Below, piece after piece: positions 7,175 to 14,726 of a DNA stretch of 42,524 bases. Origin of the DNA: Streptomyces sp. MUM 2J (lineage in GTDB: Bacteria; Actinomycetota; Actinomycetes; Streptomycetales; Streptomycetaceae). The DNA is taken from NCBI RefSeq assembly GCF_022414535.1, contig NZ_JADWYM010000052.1, positions 1 to 42,524 on the forward strand, given 5' to 3'. Each line of letters starts with the position of its first letter. Positions within the stretch are counted from its first letter, which is position 1. The translations under genes were made by a program, and so were the position numbers. The notes below the pieces were generated by a model. That model was not told where the DNA came from. It was given only the letters and a program-made list of their open reading frames with translations, and made no database searches.

Positions 7175-7573
7175 CACGTCGCTGAGCGCATCGCAGAAAG
7201 CTGAGCTCGTTCCCTGTTGACGGACATCCCAGGCGTGGAGCAGGGCGGAAGAGCCAGTAGCCGCCGACGTAGCCGTCGAGTGGGTCATCCTGCATGTCCA
7301 CGCAGGTGTAGGCGGCGTGGTGATTCTCACTGGCGTACAGCCCGACTCGTTCGAGGTCGACCACCATCCGGCTCCGCACGCACCCCGAGTGCCGGTAGGT
7401 CGCCCCGCTCGAAACGAGAAGCCTGCTCAGGCAGGACCTCACCCCTACCGCAACCAGGACCTCACCCCGCGACGCGAGCACCCGCCGCTCAGGCTCCAGG
7501 GGAGACTCATATTGTAGTTCGGACTTGGGTTCGATGGCCGCCTGCGGAACGGCCGTGTCACGGGGAGGGCTTG
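7175..7573. other. Gap holding the right-hand rnpB repeat and a minus-strand remnant
   Basis: No intact gene. The minus strand from about 7385 down to 7200 reads like protein: MVVDLERVGLYASENHHAAY, then TCVDMQDDPLDGYVGGYWLF. Codon use is Streptomyces-like, but the frame runs without a stop into the antisense of the kinase gene, so the gene has lost its 3' end. The 19-bp rnpB-like repeat (7332-7350) lies inside this frame. I cannot name the family. Confidence 0.35.
7332..7350 (+). repeat. Direct repeat copy 2: attR-like copy of the rnpB 3' end
   Basis: An exact 19-bp match to rnpB positions 4604-4622, with no similarity before or after it. It marks the putative right end of a 2.7-kb segment carrying the kinase. 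With rnpB upstream intact, the segment would have inserted without breaking the RNA gene, as RNA-gene-targeting elements do. Confidence 0.6.
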
Positions 7574-7687
7574 ATGCCGCTCGCATCGGAGAAGGTGGCC
7601 CTGCGCAGCGTCCACGACATCCTGCAGAGCACCGACTTCGGAGTGCGTGCGCACGTGCGCGCCTCGTCAGCGCTGGACGACTTCTGA
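7574..7687 (+). CDS. Small protein of 37 aa at the head of the WXG/DUF6571-like cassette
   Basis: ATG at 7574 is preceded by GGGGAGGG with good spacing. The peptide MPLASEKVALRSVHDILQST DFGVRAHVRASSALDDF is charged and soluble, without signal peptide or membrane helix. It ends 59 bp before the large downstream gene and is co-oriented with it. The good ribosome binding site and position argue for a real gene; the sequence was too short for automatic calling. Function is unknown. It may be a partner or chaperone of the downstream protein. Confidence 0.5.
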   Translation: MPLASEKVALRSVHDILQSTDFGVRAHVRASSALDDF

Positions 7688-7746
7688 GCGCAGCCGCTCC
7701 AGCCGCCCGAACCCACCGTCGATGAGCAGCAGTACCAGGGGGAACC

Positions 7747-9987
7747 GTGCCGACGTACCACGAGATCATGACCACCGACCTCTCCACGCTCACCACCGCG
7801 GCCGAGCGCTGGGACGGCATGGCCGCGGAGGTCCACAAGCAGGAGACCGCGTACCGGCGGGACGTACACGGCATATCCATGGGTCCGACCTGGTCGGGAC
7901 TGAGCGCGGACGTCGCGAACCGCACCTTCGACATCACACTCAAGGAATTCCAGAACGCGCAGGTCGAGGCCAAGGCCATCGCCTCGCTCTTCCGGGACGC
8001 GCACACGCAGTTCGTGGACCTTCGCAAGAAGTTGGAGGCGGCCCGGGGCGAAGCCGTGGCAGCCGGCATGAGGGTGTCGGAGCAGGGCTTCGTCTCGTAC
8101 GACACATCGGATTTCACCCAGGGCGAGCGTCAGGCCCTGGCGCACGACCCCGACTACCAGAAGAGCATCAGCAAGTCCGTCAGTTCCTGGCAGCAGCGCA
8201 TCAACCAGTGCGTCAAGGACGTGAGCGATGCCGACGAAGGAGTCGAGGTCGCTTTCAGAGCCGTCGTGAAGGACTCCGACACCATGGACGGCACAGCGAA
8301 CGGCTTCAACGGCAAGGCCGTGGGCGACATCGAGAAGTACGAGGCGGACGAAGCCAAGGACATCGCCACCCGCATCGACTCCGGCAAGGCGACCGCGGCC
8401 GACTACAAGGAACTGCAGCGACTCTTCCACGACAACTCGGGCGACAAGGCGTTCGGTCGGACCCTGCTGGACGAACTCGGCGCACGCGGCACGCTGAAGC
8501 TGTCCAACGACCTCACCAGCCTCGGCCGCTACGGCGACAAGCAACACGCCGGACGGTACGGGGAACTCGAGCACGGCCTCGCTGCGACGCTGGCCACCGC
8601 GACCCGCGATCCGCGATCCGCCTTCTACAAGCACTTCCGTTCGGAGATGCAGAAGGCCGGAGTCGCTCAGTTCAAGGTCGACGGCCTCAGCCCGATTCCG
8701 GACGAGAAGGTCCGCGGCTACCAGAGCCTGGTCACGCTGATGCAGCAGGGCCACGGCTACTCCGGGCAGTTCCTCGAGGACACCGCGGACGACATCCGGC
8801 ACGCGGAGGAGTCCTACGTGGCGAAGGGCAACGTCCGATCGATCTGGGCTCTGCGTGACGACTTCAGCGGCAAGGAACGCGGCTGGTTCGCCAATGACCC
8901 GTACGACGGTGTCCTGGGCATCATGTCCGAGGACCCCAGGACCAGCACCGAGTACCTTGACCCGGCGCAGAATGACAACCTGAAGTACGCACTGCGCGGC
9001 CGGGATTGGGACACCGTCGTCGACCACTACGCCACCCCGCCCGGCGGCACCACCATAGGCATGCCGGTCATGGCGGAGGACGGCGATGTCCGGAAGGGGT
9101 TCGGCGCGGCTCTGGAGGCCGCCACGACCGGAGGTGCCCCGGGTTCCTATCACCCGGTCGGCCAGCACAGCGAAGCGCAGGCACGCATCCTGCAGAGCAC
9201 CATCGACACGCTGAACTCGTCGGACCCGAAACAGGATCTGGCGCAGAAACTGCCGAAGAACCTCAACCATCCGTTGGCCCACATCCTGACGTCGTACACG
9301 CCGGACACACATGAGATCAACGCGCAGAGCGACTCCCGCTTCGAGATCCCTCCAGGTACGGCAGGTTCGACCTGGAGTGACGAGAACGGGGCACACATCA
9401 CCGTGGCGCGCGATCACCTCGCCAAGATGATGCGAGGGATCGCCGACGATCCCACGGCCTTCGGGCACGTATACGGGGCGGAACAGCGTCATGCTCACGA
9501 TGTACTCGCGGCCATTCCGCAGGACGCCGGGACGACGGAGATCGAGAACCGCATCAGCGACTGCTCGCGAGCCATGGGCGCCTACGACGGAGTTCGCGCC
9601 GACATCATCTTCGACGAACGGTTCCACAAGACGCAGTGGGCCGCCGACTTCAACCACGGAATCGGCACCGCTTACAGCACGGCGCTGATGTTCAATCCCG
9701 TGTCCGATCTCTCTCCTGTGGGAGACCTCGGCTCGAAGATGATCGACATGTGGGCGTACGAATCCAACAAGGAGCACACCGCCGAAGCGAACATCAAGGC
9801 CACGGACGACAACGTCAAACTGTATGCGGCCGGGCAGCACGATGTTGAGAAGCTGGTCAGGGCATGGGGGAACAGTCGCGGCCACGACATCAACAGCGAG
9901 TGGACCAAGCACTTGGTCCACACCGGCCAGGGCGACTACGACTGGGGGCGCGACCGCGCGCTCGACGTCCTCCGCGCGGACCGGTGA
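7747..9987 (+). CDS. Large WXG-like/DUF6571-type protein, possible type VII-linked effector
   Basis: A 746-aa hydrophilic protein without signal peptide. The first 110 residues are helical and look ESX/WXG100-like: TTDLSTLTTAAERWDGMAAE, then a central TWSGLSADVA turn (the W-x-G equivalent) and a second long helix ending LRKKLEAARGEAVAAG. The remainder is mostly helical and resembles Streptomyces proteins that I associate with DUF6571. No toxin motif (nuclease HNH, ADP-ribosyltransferase, deaminase) is evident in the C-terminal 200 residues. The GTG start has AGGGGGAACC upstream. It lies between a 37-aa ORF and a membrane-anchored protein, 38 bp upstream of the latter, so the three are probably one operon. 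A type VII secreted toxin or structural surface protein are the two obvious options. Confidence 0.7.
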   Translation: MPTYHEIMTTDLSTLTTAAERWDGMAAEVHKQETAYRRDVHGISMGPTWSGLSADVANRTFDITLKEFQNAQVEAKAIASLFRDAHTQFVDLRKKLEAARGEAVAAGMRVSEQGFVSYDTSDFTQGERQALAHDPDYQKSISKSVSSWQQRINQCVKDVSDADEGVEVAFRAVVKDSDTMDGTANGFNGKAVGDIEKYEADEAKDIATRIDSGKATAADYKELQRLFHDNSGDKAFGRTLLDELGARGTLKLSNDLTSLGRYGDKQHAGRYGELEHGLAATLATATRDPRSAFYKHFRSEMQKAGVAQFKVDGLSPIPDEKVRGYQSLVTLMQQGHGYSGQFLEDTADDIRHAEESYVAKGNVRSIWALRDDFSGKERGWFANDPYDGVLGIMSEDPRTSTEYLDPAQNDNLKYALRGRDWDTVVDHYATPPGGTTIGMPVMAEDGDVRKGFGAALEAATTGGAPGSYHPVGQHSEAQARILQSTIDTLNSSDPKQDLAQKLPKNLNHPLAHILTSYTPDTHEINAQSDSRFEIPPGTAGSTWSDENGAHITVARDHLAKMMRGIADDPTAFGHVYGAEQRHAHDVLAAIPQDAGTTEIENRISDCSRAMGAYDGVRADIIFDERFHKTQWAADFNHGIGTAYSTALMFNPVSDLSPVGDLGSKMIDMWAYESNKEHTAEANIKATDDNVKLYAAGQHDVEKLVRAWGNSRGHDINSEWTKHLVHTGQGDYDWGRDRALDVLRADR

Positions 9988-10025
9988 AACCCGAGCGGGA
10001 CGCCGTTCACGAGGGAAAGAACACG

Positions 10026-11111
10026 ATGAAGATCTTTGCGAGTCGACGGAGCCGGGTCGCCTGGGCCTTGGGCAGCGTCCTGTCGGCGTTGGGGATTGCG
10101 GCGTTCGTTCTGTACAGCACAGGTGCGTACGCGTCCTGGCGCGACCAGCGTTCCCTCGACTCGGCTTGCGACGGCACGTTGGCTCAGGGGGGACTCGATG
10201 CGGCCCTCAACTCGTCACACCAGCGGGCCAGGGCCGATGACCCGGACTACCTTGCCTCCTGCCTGGTCAACAGGCCCGACACCGGCCGGCACGGCGGCGC
10301 CCTGACGATCCGGCTCCGCTGGAGCAACCAGTCGGCCACCCTTGCGACGCTCGCCCCGCTCGGCCAGAACGCCAACGGCGTCAAGGGCCAGGCGGCGCCG
10401 CTCGGCAGCGGCTGGCCCGGCGTCATCCGCTACGACGGAACCGCACAGGTCGTGGTCGCGCTCGAGTGTCAGAACGCCAAGGACAAGGCCCTGCTGGCAT
10501 ACGGCGACCTCATCCGCTGGCCGGAGGACGCCAAGGAGACCGGCCCCGTCCTCACCGGGCTCGGCCGAGTGACCACCGAGACCGCTCAGAAAGCGGCGGC
10601 CAAGTACGGGTGCCGCGCGAAAGGCGGCACCCGGCTCACCCACGTGTCACCGCCGGTCCCTGCCCGCGACATGGTTCCGCAGAGCCTGTCCACGGCCCGG
10701 GGTTCCTGCGCCGCGCTTGTGGGACTCGCCGGTCGGGCTGCCGAAGCCGGGACGCCGGATGCCGTCGAATACCCTGCGGACAGGGACACTCCGCAGGTCA
10801 ACTGCTACCTCTTCACGCCGGACAGGAAGCCTGGCTACGGGCTGTACGCGTACTACGGCGCCCTCGCCAAGGACTTCCAGTCCTCCGGCTTCACCGAACA
10901 CGCCGACGACTACGTGTGGGCCACCGCACAGTGCCCCGGATCCGCCCAGGACGCGGTCTTCGTGCTCTACCGCCTCTACGACAGGGAGACAGGGAGCTAC
11001 CCGGTCGCCCACTACTCCGGCCGGTTTGCCCGATCGGCGCTCAAGGCCTTCGCCGACCACGAGGCGAAACTGCGCGGCTGCACCGGCGTTCACGTGGTCT
11101 CTCGGCCCTGA
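10026..11111 (+). CDS. Membrane-anchored hypothetical protein with extracytoplasmic domain
   Basis: A 361-aa protein with a short basic N-terminus (MKIFASRRSR), one membrane helix (VAWALGSVLSALGIAAFVLY, about residues 11-32) and a long outside domain. The outside part contains about eight Cys (for example SACDGTL, ASCLVN, LECQN, YGCRAKG, GSCAAL, NCYLF, AQCPG, LRGCTG), suggesting disulfides. Start ATG 10026 is supported by GAGGGA nine bases upstream; the frame is open upstream but overlaps the previous gene. It directly follows the WXG/DUF6571-like gene, so it may be the membrane partner, receptor or immunity factor for that protein. I do not recognise a named family. Confidence 0.75.
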   Translation: MKIFASRRSRVAWALGSVLSALGIAAFVLYSTGAYASWRDQRSLDSACDGTLAQGGLDAALNSSHQRARADDPDYLASCLVNRPDTGRHGGALTIRLRWSNQSATLATLAPLGQNANGVKGQAAPLGSGWPGVIRYDGTAQVVVALECQNAKDKALLAYGDLIRWPEDAKETGPVLTGLGRVTTETAQKAAAKYGCRAKGGTRLTHVSPPVPARDMVPQSLSTARGSCAALVGLAGRAAEAGTPDAVEYPADRDTPQVNCYLFTPDRKPGYGLYAYYGALAKDFQSSGFTEHADDYVWATAQCPGSAQDAVFVLYRLYDRETGSYPVAHYSGRFARSALKAFADHEAKLRGCTGVHVVSRP

Positions 11112-11176
11112 GCGGCCGGGCCGCACATGCGGGGGATGCGGGACGATGGTGATCAGCCCGAGGGGACGCTGAGAGA

Positions 11177-11292
11177 AACCTCCAGGCTCCACAGGGCGGG
11201 GCGGCCGCCGACGGCCACCCGGGGTGACCCGCGGGACAGCGCCACAGAAGGCGGACCGCCGGGGATCTCGGTCCTCGGCAAGAGTGAAACGG
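11177..11292 (+). pseudogene. Partial second copy of rnpB (internal fragment)
   Basis: These 116 nt align without gaps to rnpB 4261-4376 with about 13 mismatches counted by eye (roughly 89% identity). The shared part runs from the end of CR-I through ACAGCGCCACAGAA to GTGAAACGG, mostly the specificity domain. Both ends of the RNA, and therefore the P4/catalytic core, are missing, so it cannot be a working RNase P RNA. Most changes are transitions, and one breaks a T-A pair in the GGGTGG/CCACCC helix. It is either a decayed duplicate or a piece of another strain's rnpB brought in with the island. Confidence 0.85.
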
Positions 11293-11470
11293 GGAGACCG
11301 GGCACGGCGTCCGATGCCGCCTCCGCGTCCCCGCCACGACCGTCCGTGCCGCCAGGTACCCTCGAACACATCGTCAACGCGGCCCGACGGGCTTCCGCTC
11401 CACCTCGGTGGAGTCCTGAAGGACATGCCCCCACCCGCACGAGTCTTTTCGTGCTGCCTGGGGGAAGTCC
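11293..11470. other. Gap between rnpB fragment and nuclease-helicase gene
   Basis: No gene is recognisable. A purine-rich GGGGGAAG just before 11471 can serve as ribosome binding site for the TTG start of the next gene. An in-frame TGA at 11417-11419 limits how far upstream that gene can begin. Confidence 0.5.
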
Positions 11471-13360
11471 TTGCTGTTCCGCGCGTCCGCGAAAACGGTC
11501 GCCGTCATGGCACTCGACGGTTCGCTGTTCCTGCACCTCACCGACACGTTCGTTCACATGCACGGCTATCGGCCCGGCCCCTCTGAGGTGCGTTCCTGGG
11601 AGCGCAGCATTCCTGTCCTGGCCGCCGCGCTCAACGACGCCGGCCTGGGCGATGTGGAGGTCATGCTGGAGTACGCGCTCCCGCTGAACAGCAAGCGCGC
11701 CGACGTCGTCCTCGCCGGAGTGCACCCGGTCACGGGAGAGCCGTCCTACGTCGTGGTGGAGCTGAAGCAGTGGAGCCAGGCACTGCCCCACGACGACGAC
11801 CCGACCCTGTGCCATGTCGACGCCTATGCCCAGCCGGTCCTCAACCCCGTCGAGCAGGTGCGCCGCTACTGCGAGTACCTCGTCAACTTCAACGGAGCGG
11901 TGGCCGAGCACAGGCACCGAGTGGCCGGCGTGGCGTTTCTGCACAACGCCACCGAGTTCGGCGTGACCGGGCTGCGGGAGATCGAGCGTGACGGCCACGG
12001 ACTGCTCTTCACCGCGGAACGCCGGGGCGCCTTCCTCGACCACCTTCGTACCAGGCTGAGCGACAAGCTCCCAGGAACGTGGGCAGCCGACGAACTCAAC
12101 GCGGGCGCCACCGTGCCGTCGAAACAGCTCATGTCCGTGGCCGCTGAAGAGGTGCGCGAGCGCTCACAGTTCGTCCTGCTCGACGAGCAGCAGGTCGCGT
12201 ATCGCATGGTGCTCAACGCCGTGGAGAAGGCGAAGCACGCCGATCGCAAGGAAGTCGTCATCGTCACGGGCGGCCCCGGCACGGGGAAGAGCGTGATCGC
12301 TCTCCAACTGCTCGGCGAACTCTACCGGCGCGGGGTTCCGGCGCTGCACGCCACCGGGTCGCAGTCGTTCACCAAGACGATGAGGAAGGTCGCCGGAGCG
12401 CGCAAGCGCGAAGTCCAGGACCTGTTCAAGTACTTCAACAGCTTCATGACCGCCGAGAAGAACAGCCTGGGTGCCCTGATCTGCGACGAGGCGCACCGCA
12501 TTCGGGAGACCTCGGCCAACCGCTACACGCGTGCCGAGTACCGTACGGGCAGGGCACAGATCGACGAACTCATCGACGTCGCCCATGTGCCCGTCTTCTT
12601 CCTCGACGAGCACCAGGTCGTCCGCCCCGGTGAGATGGGCACCGTTGCCGAGATCAAGGCGGCAGCGGCGAAGCGGGACATCCCCTGCCATGTCGTCCCG
12701 CTGGACAGCCAGTTCCGCTGCGGTGGGAGCGACGCCTACCTGCGCTGGGTGGTCCGCCTCCTCGGCCTGGAGCCGGGCGGCCCGGTCGTGTGGGAGCCCG
12801 ACGGGCGCATGCAGTTGCTGGTCGCCGACAGCCCGCAGGAGATGGAGGCCTTCCTCGAAGCCCGCCGGACCCGGGACTACGGAGCCCGGATGTCCGCGGG
12901 CTACTGCTGGCGCTGGTCCCCGGAACCGAAGCCCGGCGATCCGCTCCCGCCCGATGTCGTCATCGGCGACTGGGCCCGTCCCTGGAACCTGCGGGGTGAC
13001 CGTTCGGCCTCCGGCGCACCCCCGGCCGCCCTGTGGGCCACCGACCCGGCGGGTTTCGGGCAGGTCGGCTGCGTGTACACCGCCCAGGGCTTCGAATACG
13101 ACTGGTCGGGCGTCATCATCGGCGCCGACCTGGTCTGGCGCGGCGACCGCTGGGTCACGGACCGTACGGCATCGAAGGACCCGGTCTTCAAGAAGTCCAC
13201 TCCCGGCACCGACGTGGACCGCCTGATCCGCAACACGTACAAGGTCCTGCTGACCCGGGGCATGGTCGGCACGGTCGTGTACTCGACGGATCCTGAGACG
13301 CGGGCGAAGCTGCGCGAGTTGGCGGGCGGAGGACTGGAGCGGGAGCCCGCACAGGTTTGA
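11471..13360 (+). CDS. PD-(D/E)XK nuclease-SLFN group 3-type helicase fusion (DUF2075)
   Basis: A 629-aa putative DNA/RNA-acting enzyme. The N-terminal domain holds a PD-(D/E)XK-type site: Asp78 in RADVVL and Glu97-Leu-Lys99 in VVVELKQW, matching restriction-like endonucleases. The second half is a DUF2075/SLFN-g3 helicase: Walker A TGGPGTGKS with Lys273, Walker B LICDEAHR with Asp339-Glu340, FFLDEHQVVRPGE as motif III, LDSQFRC as motif IV, VYTAQGFEYDW and NTYKVLLTRGM as motifs V/VI. The TTG start at 11471 gives the N-terminus MLFRASAKTVAVMALDGSLF. Proteins of this build occur in accessory regions and are suspected of phage defence or DNA repair roles; that is inference. It follows the rnpB fragment and precedes decayed sequence. 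Confidence 0.85.
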   Translation: MLFRASAKTVAVMALDGSLFLHLTDTFVHMHGYRPGPSEVRSWERSIPVLAAALNDAGLGDVEVMLEYALPLNSKRADVVLAGVHPVTGEPSYVVVELKQWSQALPHDDDPTLCHVDAYAQPVLNPVEQVRRYCEYLVNFNGAVAEHRHRVAGVAFLHNATEFGVTGLREIERDGHGLLFTAERRGAFLDHLRTRLSDKLPGTWAADELNAGATVPSKQLMSVAAEEVRERSQFVLLDEQQVAYRMVLNAVEKAKHADRKEVVIVTGGPGTGKSVIALQLLGELYRRGVPALHATGSQSFTKTMRKVAGARKREVQDLFKYFNSFMTAEKNSLGALICDEAHRIRETSANRYTRAEYRTGRAQIDELIDVAHVPVFFLDEHQVVRPGEMGTVAEIKAAAAKRDIPCHVVPLDSQFRCGGSDAYLRWVVRLLGLEPGGPVVWEPDGRMQLLVADSPQEMEAFLEARRTRDYGARMSAGYCWRWSPEPKPGDPLPPDVVIGDWARPWNLRGDRSASGAPPAALWATDPAGFGQVGCVYTAQGFEYDWSGVIIGADLVWRGDRWVTDRTASKDPVFKKSTPGTDVDRLIRNTYKVLLTRGMVGTVVYSTDPETRAKLRELAGGGLEREPAQV

Positions 13361-13523
13361 CCGGAGAGGAAGAAGACAGCCGGGACGGATCAGGAGGGCG
13401 TACTGATCGGAGCGGCCGGCCTTCCCATCGGCCTTGCCCCTCGGCCACCTTCGTCATTGCGATGGAACGGCACCGGTGCTGCGGGCCTGCGGATGTTCGG
13501 CAGACTCGCGGCGTCGTGAACGA

Positions 13524-13706
13524 TCACGATGGTCCGCCTTTCCTGTCCAGGAGGCAGCCGGTCCGGGCGTGGCCGAAGCGGTGGGGCCCGAGGAGTCGTT
13601 GCTCCCGGTGGTGGGCGTTCCCCCAACGCTCCTGTGCTCTGCACAGGAGCGCCGGGGCAGTGAGGGAGACGGTGAGGGCGAGAGCGAGACCTGGGTGAGC
13701 ACGCAT
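13524..13706 (-). CDS. Possible small secreted protein, or decayed gene
   Basis: The ATG at 13704-13706 on the minus strand opens 60 codons. The N-terminus MRAHPGLALALTVSLTAPAL is like a short signal peptide, ending near LLCRAQE; the rest is basic and His-rich. No clear ribosome binding site and no recognised family. Its coding strand includes the 13627-13651 hairpin, which is unusual inside a gene and lowers confidence. Confidence 0.2.
   Translation of the reverse strand: MRAHPGLALALTVSLTAPALLCRAQERWGNAHHREQRLLGPHRFGHARTGCLLDRKGGPS
13627..13651. terminator. Perfect 11-bp stem, 3-nt loop hairpin
   Basis: CGCTCCTGTGC, loop TCT, GCACAGGAGCG. No U tract follows on either strand, so it fits the U-less terminators common in Streptomyces, or another structured RNA. 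It lies about 270 bp after the nuclease-helicase stop. Confidence 0.5.
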
Positions 13707-13973
13707 GGGTGCTCCCGTCTGTCGGGTGACGCCGGATCCGAGGCTGATCCATTGGAGTGGACACCCTGGCCATGGGGCGTGGTTGTTCAGGAAGGGGCGT
13801 TGGGCGTTGGGCACGGGACGCTCTGTCCGGTGCTCGGAGGAGTCCGGAGGGAGGCAGTCGTGCTCCATGGCGCAGCGAGCGGCGGGGGCGGAGGCGAGGG
13901 CTGGGGTGCCGTTAGGCGGCCGGACGGAAATGGTCCGCCCGTGCGGTGAAGTGCGCCGGTAGGGTGCGGCGTT

Positions 13974-14726
13974 GTGGATGCGGGGGCGGGAAACGTGATG
14001 GTGGCCGTTCCGCCGGGGCGGGTGGTGCTGTCGGACCGGCGGACGCGGAGGACCTGGCCGGTCGAGGTCGGGCCGTTCCTGATGTCGGCGCTGCCTGTCA
14101 CGCAGGCCTGGTACGCCCGGGTCACCGGCGGGCGGCCGAGCGCTTCCCGGGGTGACCGGCTGCCCGTCGAGAGCGTGTCGTGGTGGGACGCGGTCCGGTT
14201 CTGCAACGCGTTGTCCCGGCAGGAGGGGCTGACGCCCGTGTACCTCCTCGGCGACTCCGACTCCGACTCCGACTCCGACTCCGACTCCGGCACCGGCACC
14301 GGCTCCGGCGCCGGCACCGGCGCCCACTCCGTGACCGTCGTGTGGGACCCCTCCGCGGACGGCTACCGGCTGCCGACCGAGGCCGAGTGGGAGCACGCCT
14401 GCCGGGCGGGCAGCGCGGGTCCGCGGTACGGGTCCCTCGACGAGGTCGCCTGGTACCGGGGCAACACGGAGGGGCGCATCCGCCCCGCCGGCGGCAAGGG
14501 TCCCAACGCGTGGGGCCTGTACGACATGCTGGGCAACACGTGGGACTGGTGCTGGGACCTCTACGACGCCGACGTGTACGGCACCTACCGGGTGCTCCGC
14601 GGTGGTGGATGGGCCGACGAGCACTGGAGCTGCCGGGCGTCGGTGCGGCGGCGCAGCCACCCGACCCTGCGGATCGACGACGTGGGGTTCCGCGTCGCGC
14701 GGTCCGCACCGCCCTCCGGTCCCTGA
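13974..14726 (+). CDS. FGE-sulfatase (SUMF1/EgtB/PvdO-like) domain protein with Ser-Asp repeat insert
   Basis: A 250-aa protein with the formylglycine-generating-enzyme fold: ALPVTQAWYARVTG, LPVESVSWWDAVRFCNALSR, YRLPTEAEWEHACRAG, PNAWGLYDMLGNTWDWCWD, VLRGGGWADEHWSCRASVRR and DDVGFRVAR. In true FGEs two Cys act in the RGGSW-x-C-x4-C segment; here the first position is Asp (WADEHWSC) and only the second Cys remains, so sulfatase activation is doubtful. An insert of six Ser-Asp pairs plus a Gly/Thr/Ser stretch sits between QEGLTPVYLLG and the RLPTEAEWE block. The start may be GTG 13974 or ATG 13998, the latter with a better purine-rich site. No sulfatase gene is adjacent. Confidence 0.8.
   Translation: MDAGAGNVMVAVPPGRVVLSDRRTRRTWPVEVGPFLMSALPVTQAWYARVTGGRPSASRGDRLPVESVSWWDAVRFCNALSRQEGLTPVYLLGDSDSDSDSDSDSGTGTGSGAGTGAHSVTVVWDPSADGYRLPTEAEWEHACRAGSAGPRYGSLDEVAWYRGNTEGRIRPAGGKGPNAWGLYDMLGNTWDWCWDLYDADVYGTYRVLRGGGWADEHWSCRASVRRRSHPTLRIDDVGFRVARSAPPSGP
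14253..14288 (+). repeat. Hexanucleotide tandem repeat (GACTCC)6 inside the FGE-like gene
   Basis: Six perfect copies of GACTCC encode (Asp-Ser)6, followed to 14321 by GGCACC-like hexamers encoding Gly-Thr/Ser/Ala. The unit keeps the frame, so slippage would change linker length without frameshift. Confidence 0.9.

Larger units (their letters stand above)
13361..13973. other. Gap with no convincing intact gene
   Basis: About 610 bp between the helicase and the FGE-like gene. It contains a strong hairpin (13627-13651) and possible small minus-strand coding pieces described separately. Overlapping frames on both strands are open because of high GC content, but none shows recognisable domains. 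Confidence 0.5.

Noticed and set aside
11177..11292. A functional second RNase P RNA
   Set aside because: The fragment lacks helix P4 strands, both termini and CR-IV/V, so it cannot fold the catalytic core.
4623..13973. Integrase, excisionase or transposase gene for the putative island
   Set aside because: I looked for tyrosine (R-H-R-Y), serine recombinase and DDE motifs in both strands of the translated frames and recognised none.
14253..14288. Ser-Asp repeat as sign of an MSCRAMM-type adhesin
   Set aside because: Only six pairs, no signal peptide or sortase motif, and the protein is an FGE-fold domain.
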